Positions 1 through 8,704 are shown, counted from the first letter of the stretch. The stretch: 64,000 bases of DNA from JADJNW01 sp964517175 (GCA_964517175.1 CAZFBU010000003.1:24969-88968), one strand, 5' to 3'. Notes: generated by a model from the sequence alone, not told the origin. Numbers and translations: made by a program.

Positions 1-431
1 TCTGGACGAAGGGCGAAACTTCAGGGAATTTCCTGCACGTGGTGGAGATGACTGCCGATTGTGACAATGACACCGTTCTAATCAAAGCTCGCCCCAACGG
101 TCCCACTTGCCACACCGGTGCCGACACTTGTTTTGATGAGGTCAATCAGCCCGATAGTTTTCTCTGGAAACTCGAAAAAGTCATTCAGGATCGCAAAGCC
201 AATCCGAAGGAAGGCTCTTACACCACTTCGCTTTTCAACAGGGGTATCAACAAAGTTGCGCAGAAAGTAGGCGAAGAAGCCGTAGAATTGGTCATCGAAG
301 CCAAAGATGATAACGAGGCGCTTTTCCTGGGCGAAGCGGCGGATTTGCTGTATCACTACCTGATTTTGCTCACGGCGAAAGGCTACCAGTTGCAGGATGT
401 GATCGATGTTTTGGAAAGCCGCCATCGCTAG
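1..431 (+). CDS. hisIE: HisIE, phosphoribosyl-AMP cyclohydrolase / phosphoribosyl-ATP pyrophosphatase (5' end missing)
   Basis: Histidine biosynthesis steps 2 and 3. The frame is open from base 3 of the window, so the gene begins before it. The first residues read WTKGETSGN and then TADCDNDTVL, which is the C-terminal part of the HisI cyclohydrolase with its metal-binding Asp/Cys cluster, followed by CHTGADTCF. The HisE pyrophosphohydrolase domain follows (roughly the last 95 residues), with the typical KVGEEAVELVIEAK and EAADLLYHYLILL helices carrying the acidic metal ligands. A GTG at 39 could be read as a start but would cut the cyclohydrolase in two. The fusion order I-E is the usual one in Bacteroidota. 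No further his gene is in the window. Confidence 0.95.
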   Translation, partial: WTKGETSGNFLHVVEMTADCDNDTVLIKARPNGPTCHTGADTCFDEVNQPDSFLWKLEKVIQDRKANPKEGSYTTSLFNRGINKVAQKVGEEAVELVIEAKDDNEALFLGEAADLLYHYLILLTAKGYQLQDVIDVLESRHR

Positions 432-500
432 CAGATGCTTTGGATTTTAGATTTTTAACCAAACTTTAAGAATCTATTGCTATTTGACAGAAAATTCTAC

Positions 501-531
501 TTGCCTTTTTCCCCGGGCACTCCTATCTTTG
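501..531 (+). promoter_or_regulatory. Bacteroidota-type promoter for the gene at 689
   Basis: TTG (501-503), 20-base spacer, then TATCTTTG (524-531), matching the TAnnTTTG -7 box. Transcription would begin near 537, leaving a leader of about 150 bases before the ATG at 689. The same core (TTG-N20-TATCTTTG) occurs at 56681-56711. Confidence 0.6.
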
Positions 532-688
532 TTCGTTCAGGCTTGAAATTCTGTTCGTCCGTAGATGAAACGAGCCTTTCAGTAAAACATCCTAAATCCG
601 AATCCAAGCTTTTTTAAATTTGAAATTAACAATTGAGCCGAAATATGGAAATGGTGTTTTGACCGACGCCGCTAAATTCAACATCCAG

Positions 689-1186
689 ATGAAACACATC
701 TTCAAGCAACTACAGACTACTTTCAATGTGTTATTCGCAGTGCAGGTTGCGTTTTGTGCCGTAGCGCTTTTTTTCATTCGCAACAGCGCGCCGCCCACAG
801 CAATTGTGGTAAGATATACAGGTGAAGCTCTTGTGCCTCAGCCATTGAGCACGCCGGGAATTCTCGTTCTCGTTTTTCTGCTGAGTGCCGTTGGTGTCGC
901 CTTTCTCATTGATAATCAGCGTAAAGCGCAGGGCGCTATTTTGCAGGGACTGGTAGAGAAGGTCGATCATTACCGGCAAACGAGCATCATCCGGTTGGCA
1001 ATGATCGAAGCCGCAAATATTCTGGCGATCATTGTTGCCATTAAGGAAAATAATATGATCTATCTGGCTTTTGTGGCGCTTGGCGTGCTCTTCTTTTTAC
1101 GCTTCCGCCCGACCACCCGAAAATTCATTCGGGGTTATCAATTAAACGAGCAGGAGGTTGCCATCATCCGGCAGGAAAAGCAATAG
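689..1186 (+). CDS. Small integral membrane protein, unknown function
   Basis: About 165 residues with four predicted membrane spans: residues ~10-30 (VLFAVQVAFCAVALFFI), ~55-75 (ILVLVFLLSAVGVAFLI), ~100-120 (ILAIIVAIKEN region) and ~125-142 (MIYLAFVALGVLFFL). A charged cytoplasmic tail rich in Arg/Lys/Glu follows. I chose the ATG at 689 (MKHIFKQ). The frame is open back to a TTG at 620, but that extension is not hydrophobic and has no recognisable character. It is preceded by a consensus promoter at 501-531 and stands alone between hisIE and a convergent operon. I do not recognise the family. Confidence 0.6.
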   Translation: MKHIFKQLQTTFNVLFAVQVAFCAVALFFIRNSAPPTAIVVRYTGEALVPQPLSTPGILVLVFLLSAVGVAFLIDNQRKAQGAILQGLVEKVDHYRQTSIIRLAMIEAANILAIIVAIKENNMIYLAFVALGVLFFLRFRPTTRKFIRGYQLNEQEVAIIRQEKQ

Positions 1187-1243
1187 GCGCATACGCCCGA
1201 TATACGGTTGTTAAAGCGACGAAATAGTTCTGCCCGTTGGGCA

Positions 1244-2635
1244 TTATGGTCGTATGGTCGTATTTTGCCATTTATCCAGTACCCGGCAGCCCGTATATTG
1301 TGCATCGATGGAAACAAAAGTCTTATCAATTTTATCCTTTACCCATTCATTGACAAATTCATTCTTTTTCGACTCAATAGCCGCCATCTGAATTTTGGAA
1401 TAATCCTGCTCCAGACTTGCCCGGTGCGGTGTCGTTCGGGATTGCAGCTTAACAATGCGGAAATACGTTTCTCCACGAGGATCAGAAAAGCGGAAAGGCT
1501 TGGAAATGCCATCCACCTTCATCGTATCAATGGTAAAATAGATATCCGGGTCGAGGTCGCCAATCTCGAAGAAAGTATTGCCGGTGGCCGGGTTTACGAT
1601 TCGACCGTCGTTGTTGTAGCTTTGCGTATCTTCATCTGAGAAACGCTTCACTGCCTGAGAAAAAGTGAGCGAATCGTTCATAATCAGGGTTCGTACCGAA
1701 TCGAGATGCTCGCGCGCCTTTGTGATGTCGGCGTCGGTAATTTCCGGCTTGACCAGGATGTGCCGCACGTGAATGGAGTTGCCCCGGCGTTCGAGCAACT
1801 GAATGACGTGAAAGCCAAAGCTGGATTCCACGAGTTCGGAAATTTCACCTTGCTCCAGGTTGTAAGCAACAGCTTCAAATTCCGGCACAAATTGCCCGCG
1901 CTTGGTCCAGCCAAGATCCCCCCCCATGCGCGCCGAGCCGGGGTCGTCGGAGTATTTGCTGGCAATGGCACCAAAGTCCTCTTTATCTTCAACAACGCGT
2001 CTGCGCAGTTCTGTCAGCTTATCAATGGATTTTTGCCGCTCTTCCGGATTGACTTGTGGCTTGTGGACAATTTCGCCAATTTCCACCTCCGAACTGAAAT
2101 AAGGCAAACTGTCCCTCGGAATATTGTTGAAAAAAAACTTCACTTCAGAGGGTGTCACGGTTACGTCCCGCATGATCTGACCCCGCATTCGGTCGGTGAG
2201 TATCTGGCTGCGCAAGTCTTCGCGAAATTGCTCCCGCACCTCGTTCACCGTTTGACCGTAGTAGGCTTCAAATTGCGACACGTCGTTGTTCATATAGCTC
2301 AGAATGCGCTCGATACGCGCACTGAGTTGGGTTTCCACCTCTTCGTCCGACACCTCTACGCTATCGAGCTTCGCCTGGTTGAGCAGCAATTTGCTGGTCA
2401 TAATACCGTCGAGTATGTTGCAGCGGGCGCCCTCCGGCAGTTGCCCGTTTTGCGATTCCATCAGTGCGTATTGCTCCTCCAGTTCGGATAAAAGCACCAG
2501 CTCGCCGCCAACGGTTCCGATGACTTTATCAATAACCGATCTTTGTGCCAGTGCAACCGTTGCCAGCAACAGCATGCAGAATATATGAATTAATTTTTTC
2601 ATATTTTTGTAAATTCCAGCTTTTGTAACACTCAT
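1244..2635 (-). CDS. SurA-like periplasmic peptidyl-prolyl isomerase
   Basis: Outer-membrane protein chaperone/foldase. From the ATG at 2635 the protein has 463 residues, and its start overlaps the stop of the upstream gene as ATGA, which suggests translational coupling. An in-frame ATG at 2602 begins a cleaner signal peptide (MKKLIHIFCMLLLATVALAQ) and is the alternative start. A SurA N-terminal helical domain (~35-180) is followed by a parvulin domain (~184-283, with GGDLGW near 240 and SSFGFHVIQL) and a second, more diverged parvulin-like domain starting IHVRHILVKP (~288). It is the last gene of a three-foldase minus-strand operon. Confidence 0.9.
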   Translation of the reverse strand: MSVTKAGIYKNMKKLIHIFCMLLLATVALAQRSVIDKVIGTVGGELVLLSELEEQYALMESQNGQLPEGARCNILDGIMTSKLLLNQAKLDSVEVSDEEVETQLSARIERILSYMNNDVSQFEAYYGQTVNEVREQFREDLRSQILTDRMRGQIMRDVTVTPSEVKFFFNNIPRDSLPYFSSEVEIGEIVHKPQVNPEERQKSIDKLTELRRRVVEDKEDFGAIASKYSDDPGSARMGGDLGWTKRGQFVPEFEAVAYNLEQGEISELVESSFGFHVIQLLERRGNSIHVRHILVKPEITDADITKAREHLDSVRTLIMNDSLTFSQAVKRFSDEDTQSYNNDGRIVNPATGNTFFEIGDLDPDIYFTIDTMKVDGISKPFRFSDPRGETYFRIVKLQSRTTPHRASLEQDYSKIQMAAIESKKNEFVNEWVKDKIDKTFVSIDAQYTGCRVLDKWQNTTIRP

Positions 2636-3489
2636 TGCGTATAAATTTTAATGTTATTCCGGCGCATTTCCAAATCGTACATTTCTTCTTTTTTGTCTTC
2701 GAGCACCTTGATTTTTTGGTTTCGCAGAATGATCTTCCGCACCTGATCCTCCACATAAGATAGCGGAGCGATTTCGTTCCGGTTTTTCACTTCAAAAATA
2801 CGCAGGAAGTATTGGTACGAATCGTCCTTTTTGTCAATGGTTTGTGGCGAAATATTGGGGATTGTTATCGTACCGGGAGGCAATTCCACGGCAATATCTT
2901 CAATGCGATACCAGGTGCTATCCACCAGCAGATGCAAATTGGCGTATTGATTGCAATAATCAACCAGTTGCTGATAGCTATTCGGATCATTGCTCTTTCG
3001 CCACAGCCCCTCCAGGCTTTCCTGCTCGGGCGCAGAAAGAGAAACCTTAATAAAATAGCACCGCACGATCGGGCTTTCCAACTGAAACTGCTGCTGATTA
3101 TCCTCGTAAAATGAGATAATCTCTTCGGCAGTTACGGTCGAATCCATCAGTTCTTCAACCATTATTTTCTCATAATTGTGCCGAATGAGCGACGCCCGGT
3201 AGTCGCGCACCAGTTTATCAATATTCAGGTCGCTGGGAATATTGCGCTCCGCTTCGTACAGCAGCAACGCCTCCCGAACCCAGCGATCCACATAATTATT
3301 AATAATCAGGGCGCTGTCTTCGCTGGTGGTGCCCGATGGAAACATACCATCCATCTCGGAGAGGTAAAGCGTTTTATTATGTACCTCTGCCAATAGCCGG
3401 TTTCCTTGTTCTGCTTCGCCAGAGAACTGGCACGCCGCCAGTAAACAAATGGCGGATAGCAACCCCCCAAAAATGCGCAGTATCTTCAT
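2632..3489 (-). CDS. SurA/PpiC-related lipoprotein without a recognisable isomerase core
   Basis: About 285 residues. The start MKILRIF at 3489 puts a lipobox (LLAAC) at a normal distance; an ATG three codons upstream (3498) is also possible. After the lipidated Cys the protein is helical and resembles the N-terminal substrate-binding part of SurA/PpiD proteins (NYVDRWVREALLLYEAE; VTAEEIISFYEDNQQQF). The signature parvulin strands HIL.., GG.LG and G.H.I are not visible, so it is probably a chaperone-like lipoprotein rather than an active isomerase. It sits between two parvulin genes and overlaps the next start by 4 bases. Function is inferred from the family and neighbours. Confidence 0.75.
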   Translation of the reverse strand: MKILRIFGGLLSAICLLAACQFSGEAEQGNRLLAEVHNKTLYLSEMDGMFPSGTTSEDSALIINNYVDRWVREALLLYEAERNIPSDLNIDKLVRDYRASLIRHNYEKIMVEELMDSTVTAEEIISFYEDNQQQFQLESPIVRCYFIKVSLSAPEQESLEGLWRKSNDPNSYQQLVDYCNQYANLHLLVDSTWYRIEDIAVELPPGTITIPNISPQTIDKKDDSYQYFLRIFEVKNRNEIAPLSYVEDQVRKIILRNQKIKVLEDKKEEMYDLEMRRNNIKIYTQ

Positions 3490-3511
3490 CCCTTCCAATT
3501 CTTCCTCCCAA

Positions 3512-5470
3512 TCAGGCTTTTATTAAACTTTCAAATACCTTTTGGTTCACCTTCACTTTGTATGCTTTGCGCAGCGACTCTACCCACTGGTTTTCCAGGT
3601 AATCCTGGTAGTCAGCAATAATGTAGCCCCGTGCCTCCTGAAGCGTTTTGCTGCGTGGCGGCATTACCTCCTCCACCCGGTAAAAGCTGGAGCTACCATC
3701 GCGACTAACCTGCAGCCGACTGACGTACCCTTCCGACCAGGTTTCTGTATCTTCGGGTTTGCGCTCAATCGTTTTTTGTTCAATCGTAATAATGACCTGC
3801 TCCTCCGTATTGAACTGCCGAATCACGCCATCTGCTTCCTCATTTTTTTCTACATAAGACCGAATCTGCTGAGCTTTCGTTCTGCCTACCGGCGCAACGG
3901 TATAAACGGTTACCACCGCCCGCTCCCGCCAGCGGTAGCGCCCTTTCTCTTTTTCGTGAAATGCCTGCAGACCTACGGTATCCTGCGAAGCTTTATCCCA
4001 TACCAACTGCTTCGTAGCTTCAAAGAGCAGAATTCCTTCTTCGTATTCGCGCATCAGGGCTTTAAATTCCGGATATTTTTCCTCCAGACGCCCCTCTTCA
4101 AATCGCATACAAACATCTTCGACATATTCCGCGTACAACTGCCGGACGGCTGCCTCCACCCCCTGGCTTTTCAGGCGTATGCGCTTGCCGGTTGCATTTT
4201 TCAAATATGCGGCAAAATCGCTCAGCTTCCGTTGGTTATCCTCCCCCAGGCTTAGCAGAACGTCATCCTTGACCGATGCGTCCATTTCCCATCGAAAGCC
4301 AAAGAAACTTTCGGCATCCTGATTATCTATAAATTGCTGAAGAACCGCTTCATTTTCGGTAAAGCTATTCTCTCTGCGAATGCGCTCGAGCATGGCAATG
4401 CGCGCCTGCTCAAAGCGGCTGTCCTGTTTGATCTTCACCTCTAAACGATTCTTTTCCACCTCAAAAGGTTGTATGCCACGCTTGCTGATTCGCTTGATAA
4501 TGTGCCAGCCGATACTGGTTTTAATCGGTTCGGAAATAGCACCGTCTTCCGGCAAAGCAAAAGCAGCATCCTCGAAATTCCGCTCGTAGCGCCCGATACC
4601 GAAAATGCCCAGATAACCACCCCGATCGGACGTCGCTTCGTCATCCGAACTGCTCTTGGCAAGCGTCTCAAACTTGGCTCCGTCCGTTTGCAAAGCAGCG
4701 TAGATTTCATCAATTTTGGTTTTTGCAGCGTCGAAGTTGTCGTTTTTTACTCTGGCGAGAATATGCGCTACCTCAATTTCGCCCCGCGCCGGGCGGCGTT
4801 GCTCCACCCGAATGATGTGATAGCCAATGCGGGAACGCACCGGCCCGGCAACACTCCCAACCGGCGTATTGTAGGCAGCTTTTTCCAATTCATAGAATCC
4901 ATTCGGCAGTGGAGCCGTGAGAAAACCCAGGCTGCCGTCCCGTTGAGCTGCACCGGCATCGTCCGATGCTTCGCGGGCCAGTTTGGCGAAATCCGTACCG
5001 CCGTCCAGTTGCTTCCGGATATCCATAGCTTTGGCGTAAGCCTCCAGCGTATCCTGCCCCTGCCCCTGAATGAAAATGTGACTCAGTTCTACGTCTTCCT
5101 GCACGCGCTCGTAAAGCTCACGCAGCAGCTTATCCGTCACTTCCCGATCAATCAGGTACGAATCAGCCAGTTGCTTGCGATAGCCTTCCAGTTCTTTTTG
5201 CAGGCTCGGAATGGTATCCAGTTGCATTTCCTTTGCTTTCTGGACTTTGAGTTTGAATTTGATGTATAACTCCAGATATTCTTCCAGCGACTTGCGGGAA
5301 AAATCCGCGTCGTTGCCATTGGTTTTGCTGTAAATGTATTTGAACTCCGACAAATGCACCGGCGTGTCGTCCACGGTGAATAACACCGGATCTTTTCCCT
5401 GCATTTGCGCCAATAAATAGAGCGGCAACACTGCCGTTGTAATGACCAGAGAGAAAATGCGTCGTAACAT
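3512..5470 (-). CDS. Periplasmic peptidyl-prolyl isomerase with two parvulin domains (PpiD/PrsA/SurA type)
   Basis: A 652-residue secreted foldase and first gene of the three-gene operon. Signal peptide residues 1-21 (…LPLYLLAQ). An N-terminal helical region (~25-125) precedes parvulin domain 1 (~127-225: VELSHIFIQG, DGSLGFL, IGYHIIRVEQRRP) and parvulin domain 2 (~232-335: IEVAHILARV, RGGYLGIFG, IGWHIIKRISKRG). A long C-terminal helical region of about 300 residues has no assigned fold. Such foldases help beta-barrel proteins across the periplasm. The many SusC/T9SS-type cargoes in this genome fit that role, but the link is inference. Confidence 0.9.
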   Translation of the reverse strand: MLRRIFSLVITTAVLPLYLLAQMQGKDPVLFTVDDTPVHLSEFKYIYSKTNGNDADFSRKSLEEYLELYIKFKLKVQKAKEMQLDTIPSLQKELEGYRKQLADSYLIDREVTDKLLRELYERVQEDVELSHIFIQGQGQDTLEAYAKAMDIRKQLDGGTDFAKLAREASDDAGAAQRDGSLGFLTAPLPNGFYELEKAAYNTPVGSVAGPVRSRIGYHIIRVEQRRPARGEIEVAHILARVKNDNFDAAKTKIDEIYAALQTDGAKFETLAKSSSDDEATSDRGGYLGIFGIGRYERNFEDAAFALPEDGAISEPIKTSIGWHIIKRISKRGIQPFEVEKNRLEVKIKQDSRFEQARIAMLERIRRENSFTENEAVLQQFIDNQDAESFFGFRWEMDASVKDDVLLSLGEDNQRKLSDFAAYLKNATGKRIRLKSQGVEAAVRQLYAEYVEDVCMRFEEGRLEEKYPEFKALMREYEEGILLFEATKQLVWDKASQDTVGLQAFHEKEKGRYRWRERAVVTVYTVAPVGRTKAQQIRSYVEKNEEADGVIRQFNTEEQVIITIEQKTIERKPEDTETWSEGYVSRLQVSRDGSSSFYRVEEVMPPRSKTLQEARGYIIADYQDYLENQWVESLRKAYKVKVNQKVFESLIKA

Positions 5471-5589
5471 TGTTGCTATTGGTTTTGGTTCTTGAATCTG
5501 GAAACGTTAAAGCACTGTTTTAATTGTTTGGTCCGAATTTTGGACAATGGCAGCGCATTGGCCACCGCCAAAGCTTCCGAAAAGCGGTG

Positions 5590-5597
5590 CAAAGTTA
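5590..5597 (-). promoter_or_regulatory. Probable -7 box for the foldase operon
   Basis: On the minus strand this reads TAACTTTG (TAnnTTTG consensus), about 120 bases upstream of the ATG at 5470. I see no clear TTTG -33 box at the expected distance, so confidence is modest. Confidence 0.4.
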
Positions 5598-5731
5598 AGG
5601 ATATTGCTGAATTTTGTTGCATCGTTTTATGGTTTCATTGTCGTATCGAACTTTAGAATGTAACCTATTGTACGAAAAAGCCGGGAGATGGTTGCACAAC
5701 CCAAGCACAACGACACCCAATAAATACCAAC

Positions 5732-8209
5732 TTACTCCTGAATGTAAACCCGCTTCACGCGATCCGTGATCGTCGCGAATACTTCCAGCGGAATAGTATC
5801 AAAAGCTTTCGCTAATGCAAGTACGGACTGGTTTTCTCCAAAAATTTCCACCTCGTCGTCTTCGCGTGCTTCGGGAATGTCCGTCAGGTCAACCATGCAC
5901 ATATCCATCGCCACCGTGCCCACGATAGGCGCCAGCTTGCCGTGTAGCCACACCGAGAATTTTCCATTGCCCGCCGCCCGCCGCAAGCCATCCGCATAGC
6001 CAATCGAAATGGTGCCGATGCGCGACGTCCGCTCCGCCCGCCAGCGTCGCCCGTAGCCAACAGTTTCGCCGGATTGCAGGGCATGAATTTGCGAAATCGT
6101 TGCTCGCAACGTCAATACCGTAAACAGCTTTTCCTTGAAATCGACGTAGTTATCCAAACCATATAGCCCGATGCCCAGCCGCACCATGTCCATCTGCCAA
6201 TCGGGAAAGCGATGTACACCTGCCGTATTCAGCGCATGTTTTAACGGCTTATAACCAATGGATTCTGAAATAATTTCATACATTTCTTTGAATAATTGCA
6301 GTTGCTCCAGCGTGAACGCATCGTGCGCAGGCGCTTCGCTCGCTGCCAGGTGCGTAAAAATGGATTTGATCTGAATTTGCGGATTTTGCTGTAAAATTTC
6401 GATCAGCATCGGCAATTCCTCTTCCACAAATCCCAGCCGGTGCATGCCGGTATCGAGCTTCAGGTGAATCGGGAAATCGCCCGGGCGGTGCTGACTAAAA
6501 ACCGCATACGCCCGCAGCAAACGCATGGAATAAATCTCCGGCTCCAGGTGGTAGCGCAGCATGGCATCGAAGCCCGCTTCCTGTGGATTGAGCACCATGA
6601 TCGGCGCGTGAATGCCCTCCCGGCGGAGCGCCACGCCCTCATCGGCATAGGCCACCGTGAGGTAATCCACGCCGTGGAACTCCAGCAACCGCGCCACTTC
6701 CGCCGCTCCGCTGCCGTACGCCGCTGCTTTCACCATCACCATCGTGCGCACGCCGGGTTGCAAATAGCGACTGTAAATGTAGAGATTGCGCAGCAGGTTT
6801 TGCAGGTTGATTTCCAGGACGGTTTTGTGGGCTTTCAGTGCCAGGCGGTCGGCGATGCGCTCGAAGGCAAATTTCCGCGCGCCCTTCAGCAGGATCGCTT
6901 CGTCCTGAAATTCGACCTGATCAAAATCCGCCAGAAAATCCTGGGTGCTCGGGTAGCAATTTACATCTGTTCCGTTTTGAACTAAACCTTGCAAACGCTG
7001 CACCGCATTGCCAATTGCGATCAAACGGTTGATCTTTTTCTCGGCAACGAGTTGGGCAACTTTCGCGTAAAGCGTCGCCTGGTCTTCGCCGCTCTGCAAA
7101 ATATCGGAAAGGATTAGCGTGCGCTTGGCTTTTTTGCGTTGCTGTTCCAGAAAATTGAGCGCCAGCGTGAGCGAAGTGAGGTCGGAATTGTAACTATCGT
7201 TCACGACAATGCAGTTGTTGATCGCTTCCCTGAGTTCGAGGCGCATCTCCACCGGCTCCAGCAGCGCAATGCGCTCGCGAATCACATTTGGCGGCAAGCC
7301 CAGGTACAGCAGCAGTGCCCAGCAGTGGATGGCATTTTCGATCGACGCGGCATCGGTGAAAGGGATGGCGATTTGGTGGGTTTGGTTTTGAAAAATACCT
7401 TCGATTAAAGTAGCTGATAGCTGATGGCTGATAGGCAATGTTATTTGGGTAATTTGCAGGTCAGTTGCCTCCCTTTGCGACCAGGAAAACGTTTTTTTAT
7501 TCAATCCCGCGAGCTCATTCGCGATAAGCGGATGGTCTTTGCAATAAAAAATGATGTCAGCAAATTGAAACAACTTCGCTTTTTCGTACACTTTCTCCGC
7601 CGTGGACGAGAAGCCCGCCGCGTGCGCCTCGCCGATATTGGTGAACAATCCGATGTTGCAATGCACGATGGATGTCAGGCGTTCCATCTCGCTGGTTTGC
7701 GAAATGCCTGCCTCGAAAATTCCAAGATCATGCTCCGGCTGAATCTGCCAAATCGAAAGCGGCACGCCGTATTGCGAATTGTAGCTCCGCGGACTTCGCA
7801 CGATGTGAAAATCTTCGCGCAGGAGTTGATAAAGCCATTCCTTGATGATAGTCTTGCCGTTGCTGCCGGTGATGCCAATGGTTTTCAGCGCAAAGCGCTG
7901 CCTATGGTGCGCCGCCAGTTGTTGCAGGGCATCCAACGTATTTTCGACCAGAACAAAATTTGCGCCCGGGAATTTCTCAATGGAAATTTTTTCTGAAATG
8001 ACAAAACTTCGCACACCGGCCGCGTACAGTTGCGGGATAAAATCGTGCGCATTATGGCGCATGCCATGCACGGCAAAGAACAGCGCCGAAGCCGGAAAAA
8101 TGACTTGCCGGCTGTCGAGCAGCAAATGCTCGATGTTTGTGAATGTATCGGAAGCCTGGAGCAAATTGCCCCGGACGATGCTGGCAACTTCGGGGATGGT
8201 GTATTTCAT
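5732..8209 (-). CDS. Bifunctional MurF (UDP-MurNAc-tripeptide:D-Ala-D-Ala ligase) / alanine racemase
   Basis: An 825-residue fusion making D-Ala and adding D-Ala-D-Ala to the peptidoglycan precursor. The N-terminal Mur ligase has the ATP loop GITGSNGKT (~112-120), NIGEAH and the C-terminal domain starting ...VNDSYNSD. The alanine racemase begins near residue 455 (KTVLEINLQNLLRN). Its PLP-binding lysine is in MVKAAAYGSG and its catalytic tyrosine in SIGYADG, and HLKLDTGMHRLGF is also present. This fusion is widespread in Bacteroidota. A short tandem repeat (three 7-base units, 7412-7432) lies in the MurF part and encodes an in-frame loop ISHQLSA. The D-Ala-D-Ala ligase is not nearby. Confidence 0.95.
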   Translation of the reverse strand: MKYTIPEVASIVRGNLLQASDTFTNIEHLLLDSRQVIFPASALFFAVHGMRHNAHDFIPQLYAAGVRSFVISEKISIEKFPGANFVLVENTLDALQQLAAHHRQRFALKTIGITGSNGKTIIKEWLYQLLREDFHIVRSPRSYNSQYGVPLSIWQIQPEHDLGIFEAGISQTSEMERLTSIVHCNIGLFTNIGEAHAAGFSSTAEKVYEKAKLFQFADIIFYCKDHPLIANELAGLNKKTFSWSQREATDLQITQITLPISHQLSATLIEGIFQNQTHQIAIPFTDAASIENAIHCWALLLYLGLPPNVIRERIALLEPVEMRLELREAINNCIVVNDSYNSDLTSLTLALNFLEQQRKKAKRTLILSDILQSGEDQATLYAKVAQLVAEKKINRLIAIGNAVQRLQGLVQNGTDVNCYPSTQDFLADFDQVEFQDEAILLKGARKFAFERIADRLALKAHKTVLEINLQNLLRNLYIYSRYLQPGVRTMVMVKAAAYGSGAAEVARLLEFHGVDYLTVAYADEGVALRREGIHAPIMVLNPQEAGFDAMLRYHLEPEIYSMRLLRAYAVFSQHRPGDFPIHLKLDTGMHRLGFVEEELPMLIEILQQNPQIQIKSIFTHLAASEAPAHDAFTLEQLQLFKEMYEIISESIGYKPLKHALNTAGVHRFPDWQMDMVRLGIGLYGLDNYVDFKEKLFTVLTLRATISQIHALQSGETVGYGRRWRAERTSRIGTISIGYADGLRRAAGNGKFSVWLHGKLAPIVGTVAMDMCMVDLTDIPEAREDDEVEIFGENQSVLALAKAFDTIPLEVFATITDRVKRVYIQE
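7412..7432. repeat. Three tandem 7-bp units inside murF
   Basis: AGCTGAT, AGCTGAT, GGCTGAT. The total is 21 bases, so the reading frame is kept, and it encodes ISHQLSA in the ligase part of the fusion. Confidence 0.7.
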
Positions 8210-8240
8210 AGCAGATTTAAAAGATAAAGTTATCTCGAAG

Positions 8241-8442
8241 TAAGTAAGCGGACAGAATTAAATTGTCAATAAAATAGACAGGACTCACAGGATTTTCAGG
8301 ATTCAGGATGCCGTAAATCAAAGATTTACGGCATCCTGACATAGTTATGCCTACGGCATTAATCCCTGCCTGTCGGCAGGCAGGCTGTCAAATAAAAAAA
8401 TCCCGAAGGAATGGCGATGCCATAAATTTGTCCGGTTACTTA
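8241..8442. mobile_element. MITE/REP-like element, copy 1 (202 bp, terminal inverted repeats)
   Basis: A non-coding element that recurs at 50772-50963. Its ends are imperfect inverted repeats: 8241-8260 matches the reverse complement of 8423-8442 at 17 of 20 positions. Inside is a perfect 15-bp stem with loop AAA (8307-8339 region, AGGATGCCGTAAATC), a small hairpin ATGCC-TAC-GGCAT, and ATGGC-GAT-GCCAT near the right end. Relative to copy 2 it carries a 20-bp palindromic insertion at 8366-8385. It sits between the start of murF-alr and the end of the pterin dehydratase gene. No transposase is visible in the window. Confidence 0.75.
8366..8385. repeat. 20-bp palindromic insertion nested in the element
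   Basis: CTGCCTG-TCGG-CAGGCAG forms a 7-bp stem with a 4-base loop. It is missing at the equivalent point of the second element (near 50914), where AATCC runs directly into TGTCAAAT. Confidence 0.7.
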
Positions 8443-8458
8443 ACGCCATCTTTAGCAA

Positions 8459-8704
8459 TTATCCTGCGTACTTTGCATAAACTTTATCAATTGCCGCCGC
8501 CAGTTTCTGGTCCTTGTCGGTCACGGTATTACCAGCGTCGTGGGTGTTGAGCTTGAATTCCACCGTGTTATAGACATTGCTCCAGTTCGGATGATGGTTC
8601 ATTTTTTCTGCATGAAACGCCACTTCCGTCATAAAACTGAATGCTTCCGTAAAATCTTTGAATTTGAAGGTCGCCTGCAGCGTGTTGTCTTTTTCTGTCC
8701 ACAT
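8459..8704 (-). CDS. Pterin-4a-carbinolamine dehydratase (PCD/DCoH family)
   Basis: About 81 residues from the ATG at 8704 (MWTEKDN), the best family-length start; the frame is open to 8752. It regenerates quinonoid/tetrahydrobiopterin by dehydrating 4a-hydroxytetrahydrobiopterin. The signature is clear: HAEKMNHHPNWSNVYNTV (the HHP..W active-site histidines) then LNTHDAGNTVTDKD and LAAAIDKV. The gene is at the short end for the family, which is normally about 95-105 residues, because the leading helix is brief. A pterin-dependent hydroxylase is not in the window, so the physiological partner is unknown. Confidence 0.9.
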   Translation of the reverse strand: MWTEKDNTLQATFKFKDFTEAFSFMTEVAFHAEKMNHHPNWSNVYNTVEFKLNTHDAGNTVTDKDQKLAAAIDKVYAKYAG

